From NCBI GenBank assembly GCA_029260985.1, contig JAJDCE010000071.1:1-24706 (forward strand): a stretch of DNA of 24,706 nt, written 5' to 3'. The position numbers and the translations under genes were made by a program. This DNA comes from Patescibacteria group bacterium. Its GTDB lineage: Bacteria > Patescibacteriota > Gracilibacteria > UM-FILTER-43-11. Shown piece after piece: positions 7,379 to 14,973 of this stretch. Numbering within the stretch: the stretch's first letter is position 1; every line of letters starts with the position of its first letter. The notes under the pieces were generated by a model, which made no database searches, was not told the origin of the DNA, and saw only the letters and a list, made by a program, of their open reading frames with translations.

Positions 7379-8035
7379 TTAAGCGAGTACTTTACCTTTT
7401 TTATCCAGGTATTTTTTGTGTTTAAGTAATAAATATATATTGTAGGCTAAAAAAGGAACCAGTAGGATGCTAAGTCGGTGTTCTGAAAAGAACACGTATA
7501 AATAATGCGAAATGCTGATAAAAACCAGCCTTAAATAGTAAAGTAAGAACATGAAAACGTGTTCCACGATGGATTCAGTGGCTGTAAGAACAGCAGCCGA
7601 TGATGTAAGGACTGTGTGAATAAGCAGGGCAAACATAGCCTTAAGCGGTAAGCTTACGAGAAGCTCAGCGAAGGAATGAGTGCTATGCATTATATAGAAC
7701 GACAGTTCTGAGTAGGTGAACCCAAGACTGACGATGAAAAAGCTCAGCAATCTCAACTCTTTAATATTGTGATGGATGAGATTGTGGAGGTATTCCCATT
7801 TGTGTTCGACCGTAACGATGAATAACTCAACGGCTATAAAAGCCAGTATTACCAAGTAATACTTAACATTCAAAGCCAAGTGTTCGATCAGAACAAAAGG
7901 AATTGAAAGTAGAATCCCAAATATGAATAAGCTTAGGATCGTACGCCCTTTGATGTGTTTTTTCTTTTTCTGGATGAGCTTGAGACCGCCCAAGGCCAGA
8001 AATGAAAGGCTCAGAAAGAGCAAAAAGTTCATCAT
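7379..8035 (-). CDS. Multi-spanning membrane protein, possibly PrsW-like
   Basis: The 218-aa protein has about six or seven hydrophobic segments and a basic C-terminus (KHKKYLDKKGKVLA). I cannot assign a family firmly. Some spaced acidic and histidine positions recall PrsW-type intramembrane proteases: Glu in FIAVELFIVTVEH, SLGFTYSELSFYI, and LPLKAMFALLIHTVL. The characteristic EE pair is missing, so this is only a suggestion. A consensus promoter lies about 230 bp upstream on the same strand, implying a long structured 5' leader. The gene ends at the bidirectional terminator at 7311-7334. Confidence 0.6.
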   Translation of the reverse strand: MMNFLLFLSLSFLALGGLKLIQKKKKHIKGRTILSLFIFGILLSIPFVLIEHLALNVKYYLVILAFIAVELFIVTVEHKWEYLHNLIHHNIKELRLLSFFIVSLGFTYSELSFYIMHSTHSFAELLVSLPLKAMFALLIHTVLTSSAAVLTATESIVEHVFMFLLYYLRLVFISISHYLYVFFSEHRLSILLVPFLAYNIYLLLKHKKYLDKKGKVLA

Positions 8036-8087
8036 GTAGGCTAATATTTTTATTTTTTTGTCTGTTTGGCAGACAGGTTTAAATAAC

Positions 8088-8139
8088 CTTTTAAGTCTTA
8101 TAGCTGTAAGCCGTAAGTCTTAAGCTATAAGAAAAAGGT
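8088..8139. repeat. Heptad-repeat hairpin in the membrane-protein leader
   Basis: On the plus strand CCTTTT and CTTATAGCT pair with AGCTATAAG and AAAAGG across a loop. The region is built of 7-bp units (AAGTCTT, AAGCCGT, AAGTCTT, AAGCTAT at 8093, 8108, 8115 and 8122), with one 8-bp unit. A second small inverted repeat TGTCTG...CAGACA lies next to it (about 8060-8076). Confidence 0.6.
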
Positions 8140-8271
8140 TTGAGGTTGCCGATTAGGGCGGTTTTGGGCGCATAAGTTTATTTTTATTAATAAATATAAC
8201 CGGGTTTGACGACCTGTCAGATTTTGATTTTTTGGGTTTATTGAGAGTTGTTTTTTTGTCGTCTTAATAGT

Positions 8272-8300
8272 ATTATAACATATTAAAAATAATATGTCAA
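8272..8300 (-). promoter_or_regulatory. Perfect consensus promoter, minus strand
   Basis: On the minus strand TTGACA (8300-8295), a 17-bp spacer and TATAAT (8277-8272) match the sigma-70 consensus at all 12 positions, with TG before the -10. The start is near 8265. It points at the membrane protein gene starting at 8035, leaving about 230 nt of leader. The region 8036-8404 holds no gene, only this promoter, the ssb promoter and the hairpins. Confidence 0.75.
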
Positions 8301-8343
8301 ATAACATCAGAAAGAAAAGTCAACATTTGGCTAGGCGAACGGT

Positions 8344-8372
8344 TTGCCATTTTTCATCAGACTGATTATTCT
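8344..8372 (+). promoter_or_regulatory. ssb promoter
   Basis: TTGCCA (8344-8349), a 17-bp spacer and TATTCT (8367-8372). The start near 8379 gives a leader of about 26 nt without a Shine-Dalgarno site. Confidence 0.55.
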
Positions 8373-8404
8373 AGGTTCTACCTTATTTCATAGCTCAAAA
8401 TACT

Positions 8405-9289
8405 ATGTATGCACTCAATAGAACTCAACTTATTGGACACTTAACTCAGGCTCCAGAGATTCGACAGACACCGAATGGCCAGACGGTTGGGGATTTAAAT
8501 ATTGTAACTCGTCAGAACTTTACAAATTCATCCGGGGAAACTCAGAGCAGTGTTGCTTATACCAATGTGGTGGTCTGGAGAGGTTTGGCTGAAATTTGTG
8601 ATAAATACCTAAAAAAAGGTGGGCAGGTTTATATCAGTGGGCGAATTCAAACAGATGACTGGGAGGATAATGAGGGTCAAAAGCGATATAAAACCCGTGT
8701 GGTTGCCGATGAAATGATTCTTTTGGATCCTCGCACACCAAATCCTGGTTTGCCGCAAGGGTCAAAGCTTGCCGGAGGTTTAAACCAGGCTGAGATTGTG
8801 GGTAACGTAACCCGAGATCCTGAATTCCGACAAACACCAAATGGAGAATCCGTTTGCTCTTTTGGTGTGGCGACTAATTTTTCCTGGAAAGACCGAACGG
8901 GTCAAAGTCAGGAAAAAACAGAGTTTCATAATGTGGTGGCATGGGGGGATATTGCCAAATCTCTCTCTGAACAGGTGAAAAAAGGTCGTAAAATTTATGT
9001 GGCAGGCCGGCTTCAGACCCGAAGCTGGGAAACGCCGGATGGTCAGAAGCGTTGGACGACTGAGATTATTGTTGATAGAACACTTGCTCTTGGCACTGTG
9101 GATTCTGAAATTGGGACTCCAGTGGCTACGGCTGAATCAGCTGAATCAGGCACTAAGGTTACCCTTTCTGAGCCTGTGGTTAAGGGGCCGGAAGCTCCTG
9201 CAGAACCGACAGTGGTTCCAGAAAATCCTACTGCTGTACCAGCGATCAATTATGAGCCGGAGATTAAGCCAGAGGATTTGCCATTCTAG
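8405..9289 (+). CDS. ssb: Single-stranded DNA-binding protein with two OB folds
   Basis: The 294-aa protein contains two tandem SSB OB-fold domains. Domain 1 spans about residues 1-108 (MYALNRTQLIGHLTQAPEIR, then VWRGLAEICDKYLKKGGQVYISGR). Domain 2 spans about residues 125-229 (LNQAEIVGNVTRDPEFR, then AWGDIAKSLSEQVKKGRKIYVAGR). The Pro/Ala/Glu-rich linker ends in EDLPF, the acidic tip through which SSB recruits replication and repair partners. Most bacterial SSBs have one OB fold and act as tetramers. Two-fold proteins, known from Deinococcus-Thermus, act as dimers, and I infer the same here. Its role is to coat single-stranded DNA in replication, recombination and repair. Confidence 0.95.
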   Translation: MYALNRTQLIGHLTQAPEIRQTPNGQTVGDLNIVTRQNFTNSSGETQSSVAYTNVVVWRGLAEICDKYLKKGGQVYISGRIQTDDWEDNEGQKRYKTRVVADEMILLDPRTPNPGLPQGSKLAGGLNQAEIVGNVTRDPEFRQTPNGESVCSFGVATNFSWKDRTGQSQEKTEFHNVVAWGDIAKSLSEQVKKGRKIYVAGRLQTRSWETPDGQKRWTTEIIVDRTLALGTVDSEIGTPVATAESAESGTKVTLSEPVVKGPEAPAEPTVVPENPTAVPAINYEPEIKPEDLPF

Positions 9290-9358
9290 AGTTAGATAAG
9301 ATTCATTTTGAGTTTTTCTGGACTTCCTATATAGTGGGAAGCCATTAGCTTAACTATA

Positions 9359-9703
9359 ATGAGTCGTTTATTGGTAGAACCTGAGATTGGAGAAGGGGAT
9401 GAATATTCAGAGGCCGAGATAAAACAACGAGCTATTGATTTGGTTAATGATGGCTTAGCAGGTTGGAACCTACCTAAGACTATGAGGTTAAGAATTTCAA
9501 CTCTTTTTCGTGGTTTGTTAGATGAAGATCGGGATAGGGATGAAAATTACGAACATAAAACACTGATTCATTATGAGAATGTAGTGCACGAGCTTCGTCA
9601 TTTAATAGAGCGGGAACGGACGATTTATGATTTAAGGGGTGAAATGCGAGACGCTGTAGAGAGAATAGTCCGATATAAGCTGGACAATGGTCTTGAGGCT
9701 TAG
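9359..9703 (+). CDS. Charged 114-aa protein, unknown function
   Basis: The small cytosolic protein is rich in Arg, Glu and Asp and predicted mostly helical (LRISTLFRGLLDEDRDRDENYEHKT, then ENVVHELRHLIERERTIYDLRGEMRDAVERI). I recognise no family. It lies 69 bp after ssb in the same orientation, with a small hairpin (CTTCC...GGAAG, about 9323-9341) between them, so the two may be partly co-transcribed. Its stop codon overlaps that of the convergent methyltransferase gene by 4 nt. No Shine-Dalgarno site is present. Confidence 0.6.
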   Translation: MSRLLVEPEIGEGDEYSEAEIKQRAIDLVNDGLAGWNLPKTMRLRISTLFRGLLDEDRDRDENYEHKTLIHYENVVHELRHLIERERTIYDLRGEMRDAVERIVRYKLDNGLEA

Positions 9704-10554
9704 CTTTTGTCACAAAGTTTAATCCAGGCTTTTAAATCGACTGTTTTTGGGCTTTCGACTTCATCGGTGGGAAAGTTTTCGAAGTGATAATTAACCACTT
9801 TCCAGAAGTTTTTGGGCAATTGACGCTGATTCTGACGTATTTTCATGATACAGCTCGTTACTTTTGGTTCTGGATATACCGAAGTAGGGGGTACGTCGGA
9901 GATGATTTCTATGTCACCATAGCTTTGGGCTTGCAGGCTCATTCGGTAGCAACGGGGCGGTTGGCCCATGAGGGTTTTGGCATATTGCTTGTCGGTGATG
10001 AACACCATGCCGTATGGTTTATGATCTATTTCGGACATGAATTTTCGGTATAATTTTCCGCTGATATGGAACGGAATATTACCTACCAGCAGGTAATCCT
10101 GTTTTGGTGGTAAATATTCTAGAATATCCCCATTGATAAGCCGTCTTCTCGATTGTTGAATAACTTTTTTGTTCTTTGAGCTTTTATTAACATTAGCTAA
10201 ATCTTCTTCAGACTTAGGCTTATGAATAAAATATTTGTTCGAAATATCACTCTTTTCTTTTAAATAAGTCATATTATTGCTATGAACTAATTTTTTATAC
10301 AATACTTCAAAAAGATCCTGGTCGAATTCAATGCAATCTACGTCATCAAAATGCTCAATTAAGTGTTCTGTTATGTAGCCCAAACCGCCACCGATTTCTA
10401 CAATTTTAGTTCCCGGTTTATAGATCGATTTAATTGTATCGATCATTTTGCTGATCACTCTTTCATCGGTTGTAAAAACCTGCCCGTAGTATTTGCGGGG
10501 TATGTGTTTTATTGTATCGAGTTCTGCCTGACAGTTGCTTTGATTTAACTTCAT
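9700..10554 (-). CDS. KsgA/Dim1/Erm-family rRNA adenine N6-dimethyltransferase
   Basis: The 284-aa protein has the SAM-binding fold of rRNA adenine dimethyltransferases: motif I EIGGGLGY (residues 53-60), motif II acidic residue in CIEFDQD (76-79), and catalytic motif IV NIPFHIS (159-165). The C-terminal YPEPKVTSCIMKI is conserved in KsgA and Erm. The family dimethylates adenines in 16S (KsgA, A1518/A1519) or 23S (Erm, A2058). NIPFHIS and the short C-terminal part resemble Erm, but chromosomal context favours a housekeeping role. A Lys/Ser-rich insertion of about 40 residues (97-138) precedes the INGDILEY strand and is unusual. The N-terminus KYYGQVFTTDE replaces the usual LGQNFL. Confidence 0.82.
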   Translation of the reverse strand: MKLNQSNCQAELDTIKHIPRKYYGQVFTTDERVISKMIDTIKSIYKPGTKIVEIGGGLGYITEHLIEHFDDVDCIEFDQDLFEVLYKKLVHSNNMTYLKEKSDISNKYFIHKPKSEEDLANVNKSSKNKKVIQQSRRRLINGDILEYLPPKQDYLLVGNIPFHISGKLYRKFMSEIDHKPYGMVFITDKQYAKTLMGQPPRCYRMSLQAQSYGDIEIISDVPPTSVYPEPKVTSCIMKIRQNQRQLPKNFWKVVNYHFENFPTDEVESPKTVDLKAWIKLCDKS

Positions 10555-10562
10555 AGGTAAGC

Positions 10563-10591
10563 ATTGTACATAAAGTTGCTATTGTGCTCAA
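10563..10591 (-). promoter_or_regulatory. Promoter of the rRNA dimethyltransferase gene
   Basis: On the minus strand TTGAGC (10591-10586), a 17-bp spacer and TACAAT (10568-10563) give a start near 10556, almost at the ATG at 10554. The mRNA may therefore be nearly leaderless. Confidence 0.55.
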
Positions 10592-10648
10592 ATTCGACCA
10601 TTATGGAGCCTTACAGCTCAAGTCTTAATGAGTTTGCCAAATCCGATA

Positions 10649-10675
10649 GTCATTCTGAAATGAATTCAGAATGAC
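10649..10675. repeat. Palindromic intergenic element (GTCATTCTGAA type)
   Basis: GTCATTCTGAA (10649-10659) and TTCAGAATGAC (10665-10675) form a perfect 11-bp stem with a 5-nt loop. The same element type occurs at 21113-21186. It lies in the leader of the O-antigen ligase-like gene. Confidence 0.75.
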
Positions 10676-10701
10676 GAAGGGGGACGAATCACTTACTTCT
10701 C

Positions 10702-11964
10702 ATGAAAAAATTTATTTACATACTATTCGCTTTATTGCTCCTTTCTCCGGTTACAGGGGAGCTTTGGCGGTTAAAAGTGCTTTATTTTGAGTTTTTACCT
10801 TCAGATATGATTATCCCACCTCTTTTTGTGGCATGGGTGACTTATAAGCTTAAGTATGATCGCAAATTAAGGTTGGGTAAGGTGAGTAAGATGGTTATCC
10901 TCTTTTTATTTATTATCACTATAGCCTACCTCGCTAACTTGTTCCGATTCCCTCTCAAAGAGATGATTGTGGCTTTTTCGAATTTGGGGCGTTTTGGGAT
11001 GTATCTTATTCTTACCGTTCTTACCTATGACTTGCTTGAGACTCAGAAGAAGAATCAATTTCGTGATCTCATATTATGGTCGATGGGAGCGAGTCTATTA
11101 CTGATTGTCTTGCTTGGCTTTCTTCAGCTCCAGTTCTTTCCCAGTTTCTATGATTTAGGACTACACCTAAAGGGATGGGATCCTCATATTGGCCGTTTGC
11201 TTTCTACTTGGTTTGACCCTAATTTTATTGGGGGCTATTTAGCTTATATGCTTGGTCCGGTGATCGCATTGGCTCTTTATTTTCGTCATCAAGGAGAGAG
11301 AAGATGGTTTTTATTGATGGCAGCATTCTTGTTCATTTGTCTTATTGCACTTTATTTAACTTTTTCACGGTCGGGTTACTTGGCTTTTATGCTTGTGTTG
11401 GGGCTTTTAGCTCTTTTTAAGTCCCGAAAAGTCCTGGTGGCGGGTATTCTCTTAATACTGTTAGCCTTTACGTTTTCGCCGCGTGTTCAGCAGCGATCGA
11501 TTGAGGCTTGGGACTCCGGGAAGTCCCTGATTGGCTTAGACGCTCAAAAACCCCTGGATCCAACGGCAGAACTTAGGGTGTGGTCATGGAAGTTTGCACT
11601 CGAAATGATTTCTGAGAACCCTTGGGTTGGAGTGGGGTATAGTCGCTATGCTTATGAGATTAATCAAAGAGGGCACGGTCTTCTGTCGGGCCATGCTTCA
11701 GGGGGCTCGGATAGCTCACTTCTTACGATTTGGGCTACATCAGGTGTTTTTGGCATTCTGAGTTATTTAGCGATTGGTTTTGTGGCGGTAACGTCTGCGA
11801 TTCGGCGTTTGTGGAAAAAAGCTGATTTCAGGAGTTATCTTGATGCAGGTCTCGTTGCTGGTTTTGGGGGGATGATGGCCCATTCTTTTTTTGTAAATTC
11901 ACTCCTTTTCCCCCTAATGATGGTTTATTTGCTGGTTGGTTTGGGTTTGCTGGATGAAAAATAG
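10702..11964 (+). CDS. O-antigen ligase / Wzy-type polymerase-like membrane protein
   Basis: The 420-aa protein has about ten to eleven transmembrane helices and a large loop at about residues 265-345, as in the O-antigen ligase/polymerase (Wzy_C) family. Conserved features are the TFSRSGYLAF segment with its Arg near residue 222, NPWVGVGYSRY in the loop, and HASGGSDSSLLTIWATSG with a loop His. These enzymes join or polymerise undecaprenyl-linked sugars on the outer face of the cytoplasmic membrane. With the GT4 glycosyltransferase at 13849 it suggests surface polysaccharide or glycoprotein synthesis, though a complete locus is not present. It ends 2 bp from the convergent NadM-like gene. Confidence 0.8.
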   Translation: MKKFIYILFALLLLSPVTGELWRLKVLYFEFLPSDMIIPPLFVAWVTYKLKYDRKLRLGKVSKMVILFLFIITIAYLANLFRFPLKEMIVAFSNLGRFGMYLILTVLTYDLLETQKKNQFRDLILWSMGASLLLIVLLGFLQLQFFPSFYDLGLHLKGWDPHIGRLLSTWFDPNFIGGYLAYMLGPVIALALYFRHQGERRWFLLMAAFLFICLIALYLTFSRSGYLAFMLVLGLLALFKSRKVLVAGILLILLAFTFSPRVQQRSIEAWDSGKSLIGLDAQKPLDPTAELRVWSWKFALEMISENPWVGVGYSRYAYEINQRGHGLLSGHASGGSDSSLLTIWATSGVFGILSYLAIGFVAVTSAIRRLWKKADFRSYLDAGLVAGFGGMMAHSFFVNSLLFPLMMVYLLVGLGLLDEK

Positions 11965-11966
11965 GA

Positions 11967-12473
11967 TTATTGCAAAGCTTTAATTCTATTCACTCCTTCT
12001 ATTTCTTTTAGTAAATCAACTGTAGAAGGGGATAGGTGTTTTTGCCAGTCGCTATCTTTCTTCATTGCTTCACGAGTATCAGTTGCGCAGATGTCGATTT
12101 CCTTTTTTACAATGGTTACGGGGAGGTTGGTGTGTTTTTCGAACAATTCTTTCACTAATCCATCATTACCTACAAAAACTTGCTGAAACTCAGGGGTTAA
12201 ACCTATTACATAATCAGGCCATTTATCGTTATCATGAATATCGGGAATGGGGATGATTTTATATTGGTTTTCCGAAATATCGTTTTCAGCTAGGGCTGCT
12301 TGGATGATTTTTTTTCGCTCTTCAGCAGAAAAGGGATTACCTTTAGTATTTTTGTACTGGGCACTGCCAATGCCTATCACCAAAAAGTCTACTTCGTTTA
12401 AAGCTTGTTTTATTGCTGATAAGTGGCCTAAGTGAAAGGGCTGGAACCGACCGGTGTAAAATCCTGTTTTCAT
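11967..12473 (-). CDS. Nicotinamide-nucleotide adenylyltransferase, archaeal NadM type
   Basis: The 168-aa protein has the nucleotidyltransferase signature GRFQPFHLGH (residues 8-17) with the HxGH-type ATP site. It also has NPFSAEERKKII (46-57) and ICATDTREAM (128-137), corresponding to the ISATxIR phosphate-binding motif. Length and motif spacing fit the archaeal NMN adenylyltransferase family rather than bacterial NadD. It would make NAD+ from NMN and ATP. This suits a Patescibacterium that scavenges NAD precursors. FMN adenylyltransferase or a related cytidylyltransferase is possible but less likely. Confidence 0.82.
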   Translation of the reverse strand: MKTGFYTGRFQPFHLGHLSAIKQALNEVDFLVIGIGSAQYKNTKGNPFSAEERKKIIQAALAENDISENQYKIIPIPDIHDNDKWPDYVIGLTPEFQQVFVGNDGLVKELFEKHTNLPVTIVKKEIDICATDTREAMKKDSDWQKHLSPSTVDLLKEIEGVNRIKALQ

Positions 12474-12522
12474 CGTTTTACTGATTGATTATCAATGTGC
12501 TTGAATTCTATCATAACTTTTT

Positions 12523-12590
12523 GGACTAAGGACTAGGGACTAGGTTAGAGGTGCGGATTCATTAAATAAGCCTAGCCTTTAGCTAGTCCG
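12523..12590. repeat. Heptad-repeat inverted element
   Basis: Four exact 7-bp units, GGACTAA, GGACTAG, GGACTAG and GTTAGAG (12523-12550), face CCTAGCC, TTTAGCT and AGTCC (12571-12589), so the region folds into an imperfect hairpin. It fills the gap between the start of the NadM-like gene and the end of the next minus-strand gene. Confidence 0.65.
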
Positions 12591-12595
12591 TGAGA

Positions 12596-13660
12596 TTATT
12601 TTTCTCGGATTATAAGAGGGAGGGACATGTTCTGAATTTCGACTACTTTTACTCCTGCGATCAGGGCTGCCCGATTGGCTCTAATGGCGGTGGTCAGGTT
12701 TTCTAATCTTGGTTTGAAGAACTTGTAATAGCCTTGGAGAGATGTGTAAGCTCCCAATTTTGCTCTGATTTCTACCTGGCTTTCCTGAAGACCAATAAAC
12801 TCACCCAGTTTCTTTTCAGCTTCTTCGCCTTCAAATATATTCAGATTATCAAAGAAGGCGGTTTCACTGGTTGTGATTTCAGTCGCAGTGTTCGCTGAAT
12901 TTGAATTTAAAAAATCGATTTTATACTGAAGATCATTGATTCGCTGGTCTGTTTTGGATAAAAGTGAATTCAATAAAAATTGATATTCATCTAATTTATC
13001 TGATCGGTTTACGGCTTGATCTAAATATTGAAAAAGATCTATGGAGAGGGTATTTCTGATCTGACTGAGGATTTGAGAATCGGTCTGAAGGGTTGAGTTG
13101 ATATCCACTGTTTTTTCGCCCAGGTAATAGGTAGAAAGGATGCTTTTTTGGAGCGCTTTTGCCTGGCTTTGCTGAAGTTTAGTTAAATGCTGACCACGAC
13201 TTAGGTAATTGGTGAGCCAGACGGTGTTTTTTAATTGCTGATCGTACTCAGGCAGGGCTACACCCCTTCCTTCTCCTACAATATTATTTGCTGTGACCCC
13301 TGTGGCGCTGCCAGAGGTAGGAATCGAGGTCAGCAAGTGACGATCGTCAATGCCGGCTTGTTTATCCACTTTATAAACCGTCAAGACTCCTGTTTTAACT
13401 CCATGTGTATAGACTTGCTCTTGGGTTTTTTGATCTTCAGAATTAAAAATGGATACAATGTTGCCCCAGTTTCTGAATAGCAGAAGAGTCAAAAGAACCA
13501 GCACAAAAGTCACCATAAATAGGGGGAATACCTTTTCCCGTTCGGCACGCTCAGGGCTTGCTTTTTTCGGATGATGACCTTTTACCACTTTCTTCAGCCT
13601 TTTATGGGCTTTTTCGTGCTTGTTGACGTGGTGATGAATGTGATTTGTGTGATCCGTCAT
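12596..13660 (-). CDS. His-rich, membrane-anchored coiled-coil protein, unknown function
   Basis: The 354-aa protein has a cytosolic N-terminus rich in His and Lys (HTNHIHHHVNKHEKAH, then VKGHHPKK). One transmembrane helix follows at about residues 45-63 (FPLFMVTFVLVLLTLLLF). The rest, about 290 residues, should be outside the membrane and is largely helical, with many Gln, Leu and Ser (YLSRGQHLTKLQQSQAKALQK, LLSKTDQRINDLQYKIDFL). I know no family. The poly-His stretch could bind metal or simply be charged. A strong extended -10 promoter precedes it. It sits among cell-surface genes, so an envelope role is plausible. Confidence 0.7.
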   Translation of the reverse strand: MTDHTNHIHHHVNKHEKAHKRLKKVVKGHHPKKASPERAEREKVFPLFMVTFVLVLLTLLLFRNWGNIVSIFNSEDQKTQEQVYTHGVKTGVLTVYKVDKQAGIDDRHLLTSIPTSGSATGVTANNIVGEGRGVALPEYDQQLKNTVWLTNYLSRGQHLTKLQQSQAKALQKSILSTYYLGEKTVDINSTLQTDSQILSQIRNTLSIDLFQYLDQAVNRSDKLDEYQFLLNSLLSKTDQRINDLQYKIDFLNSNSANTATEITTSETAFFDNLNIFEGEEAEKKLGEFIGLQESQVEIRAKLGAYTSLQGYYKFFKPRLENLTTAIRANRAALIAGVKVVEIQNMSLPLIIREK

Positions 13661-13699
13661 GTATTTTGGGTTCTACTTGCCCATCTTATTTATCTAATC

Positions 13700-13728
13700 A
13701 TTATACCATGAACAGTCTCAAGTCTCAA
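13700..13728 (-). promoter_or_regulatory. Promoter of the His-rich membrane protein gene
   Basis: On the minus strand TTGAGA (13728-13723), a 17-bp spacer and TATAAT (13705-13700), with TGG making an extended -10 (TGGTATAAT). The -35 lies inside the AGTCTCA heptad repeat. The start is near 13693, giving about 33 nt of leader. Confidence 0.7.
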
Positions 13729-13780
13729 GTGCGAGTCTCAAGTTCTCTTCGATACACTCAGAGCCTTTGGCGAGTCTCAA
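13714..13780. repeat. AGTCTCA heptad repeat element
   Basis: AGTCTCA occurs at 13714, 13721, 13734 and 13773, mostly in 7-bp register. Between the last two lies a block with CTCAGAGC and TGGCGAGT. A related element lies at 17729-17808. Confidence 0.65.
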
Positions 13781-13790
13781 GGGTTTTTAT

Positions 13791-13819
13791 GTTTCAAAAG
13801 GTACTTCTTGTGTTAGAAT
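13791..13819 (+). promoter_or_regulatory. Promoter of the GT4 glycosyltransferase gene
   Basis: GTTTCA (13791-13796), a 17-bp spacer and TAGAAT (13814-13819), with TGT before the -10 (extended -10). The leader is about 23 nt, without a Shine-Dalgarno site. Confidence 0.45.
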
Positions 13820-13848
13820 GCCTCTGAAAACTCCTTAATTTTCACTTC

Positions 13849-14973
13849 ATGAAGATTGGTATTGATGCACGGATGTATGGCTCTGGTTTTACTGGCATTG
13901 GCCGATACACTTATGAACTTATTTCTCATCTTTCTCAAATTGATCAGACGAATGAGTACGTGATTTTTCTCAGAAAAGAAGCTTTTGATGAGTTTCAACC
14001 TCCGAATGAACGCTTTTCCAAGGTTCTTGCTGAATTTCCTCACTATTCTTTTGCTGAACAGCATGGTTTTTTGAAACTTCTGAACCAATCAAAGCTGGAC
14101 CTGATGCATTTCTGCCATTTTAATGCGCCACTTCGGTATAAAAAGCCCTATGTGGTTACCATTCATGATTTAACTCTCTCATTTTTTCCGGGTAAGAAAT
14201 TCAATAGTTTTTGGAGGCGATATGCCTATCGGAAAGTGCTCAAGTCTGTTACTTCTCGGGCGAAGAAGATTATTGCCGTTTCTGAGAACACTAAACATGA
14301 CCTGAAGAAGATGTTTAAAATGGACGATGAGCGGATTCAGGTGATCTATAATGGGGTGAATCCGGAGTTTGCAATCAAATCGGAGACTGCTCGCCCTGAT
14401 CTGATGAAACGACTTGGTATTACGAAGCCTTATTTCTTGTACACAGGAGTGTGGCGGGATCATAAAAATATTGTGGGCCTTATTAAAGCTTTTGCGGAGG
14501 TTGATCAGGAACTTGGAGATCAGTATGAATTGGTGATTACGGGTCGCCATAATCCGACGTACCATGAAATTCCTGACACTGTAAAAGCTTTGAATCTCGA
14601 GGAAAAAGTGCACTTGGTAGGTTTGGTGGAGGAAAATGATTTAAAAGCGCTTTATCAATACGCATTGTCCTATGTCTTCCCGTCATTTTATGAGGGGTTT
14701 GGCTTACCTCCTTTGGAGGCCATGCAGTGTGGCACGCCTGTGGCGGCGTCAAATCAGTCGGCTATTCCTGAAGTATGCGGGGAGGGGAATGCCCTTTTCT
14801 TTGACCCCTATAGCCATGAGGATATGAAAGAGAAGCTCAAAATGATTGCAGCCGATGCGTCGCTTCGTCAAAAACTGGTAGATAGGGGATTTGAGAGGGT
14901 TAAACAATTTGATTGGGGAGAAATGGCAACGGCGGTTCTTGAGATTTATAATCAGACTAAGGTCGATGGATAA
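13849..14973 (+). CDS. GT4-family glycosyltransferase
   Basis: The 374-aa protein is a GT-B glycosyltransferase of the GT4 (group 1) family. The N-terminal Rossmann domain starts MKIGIDARMYGSGFTGIGRY, with the acceptor-side glycine loop and THDLTL near residue 106. The C-terminal domain has YTGVWRDHKN (198-207), LVITGRHNP, and the donor-site EX7E motif Glu282...Glu290 in FYEGFGLPPLEAMQCGTP. Mannosyltransferase-like members have the same layout, but the sugar donor cannot be told from sequence alone. It probably builds a surface glycan in the cytosol. Its last 8 nt overlap the DciA-like gene, so the two are co-transcribed. Confidence 0.92.
   Translation: MKIGIDARMYGSGFTGIGRYTYELISHLSQIDQTNEYVIFLRKEAFDEFQPPNERFSKVLAEFPHYSFAEQHGFLKLLNQSKLDLMHFCHFNAPLRYKKPYVVTIHDLTLSFFPGKKFNSFWRRYAYRKVLKSVTSRAKKIIAVSENTKHDLKKMFKMDDERIQVIYNGVNPEFAIKSETARPDLMKRLGITKPYFLYTGVWRDHKNIVGLIKAFAEVDQELGDQYELVITGRHNPTYHEIPDTVKALNLEEKVHLVGLVEENDLKALYQYALSYVFPSFYEGFGLPPLEAMQCGTPVAASNQSAIPEVCGEGNALFFDPYSHEDMKEKLKMIAADASLRQKLVDRGFERVKQFDWGEMATAVLEIYNQTKVDG

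Noticed and set aside
8125..8307. 60-codon minus-strand ORF upstream of the membrane protein gene
   Set aside because: It starts upstream of the predicted transcription start (about 8265) and runs through promoter and repeat DNA; its composition is not protein-like.
13645..13827. 60-codon plus-strand ORF before the GT4 gene
   Set aside because: It covers two promoters and the AGTCTCA repeat, so it is intergenic.
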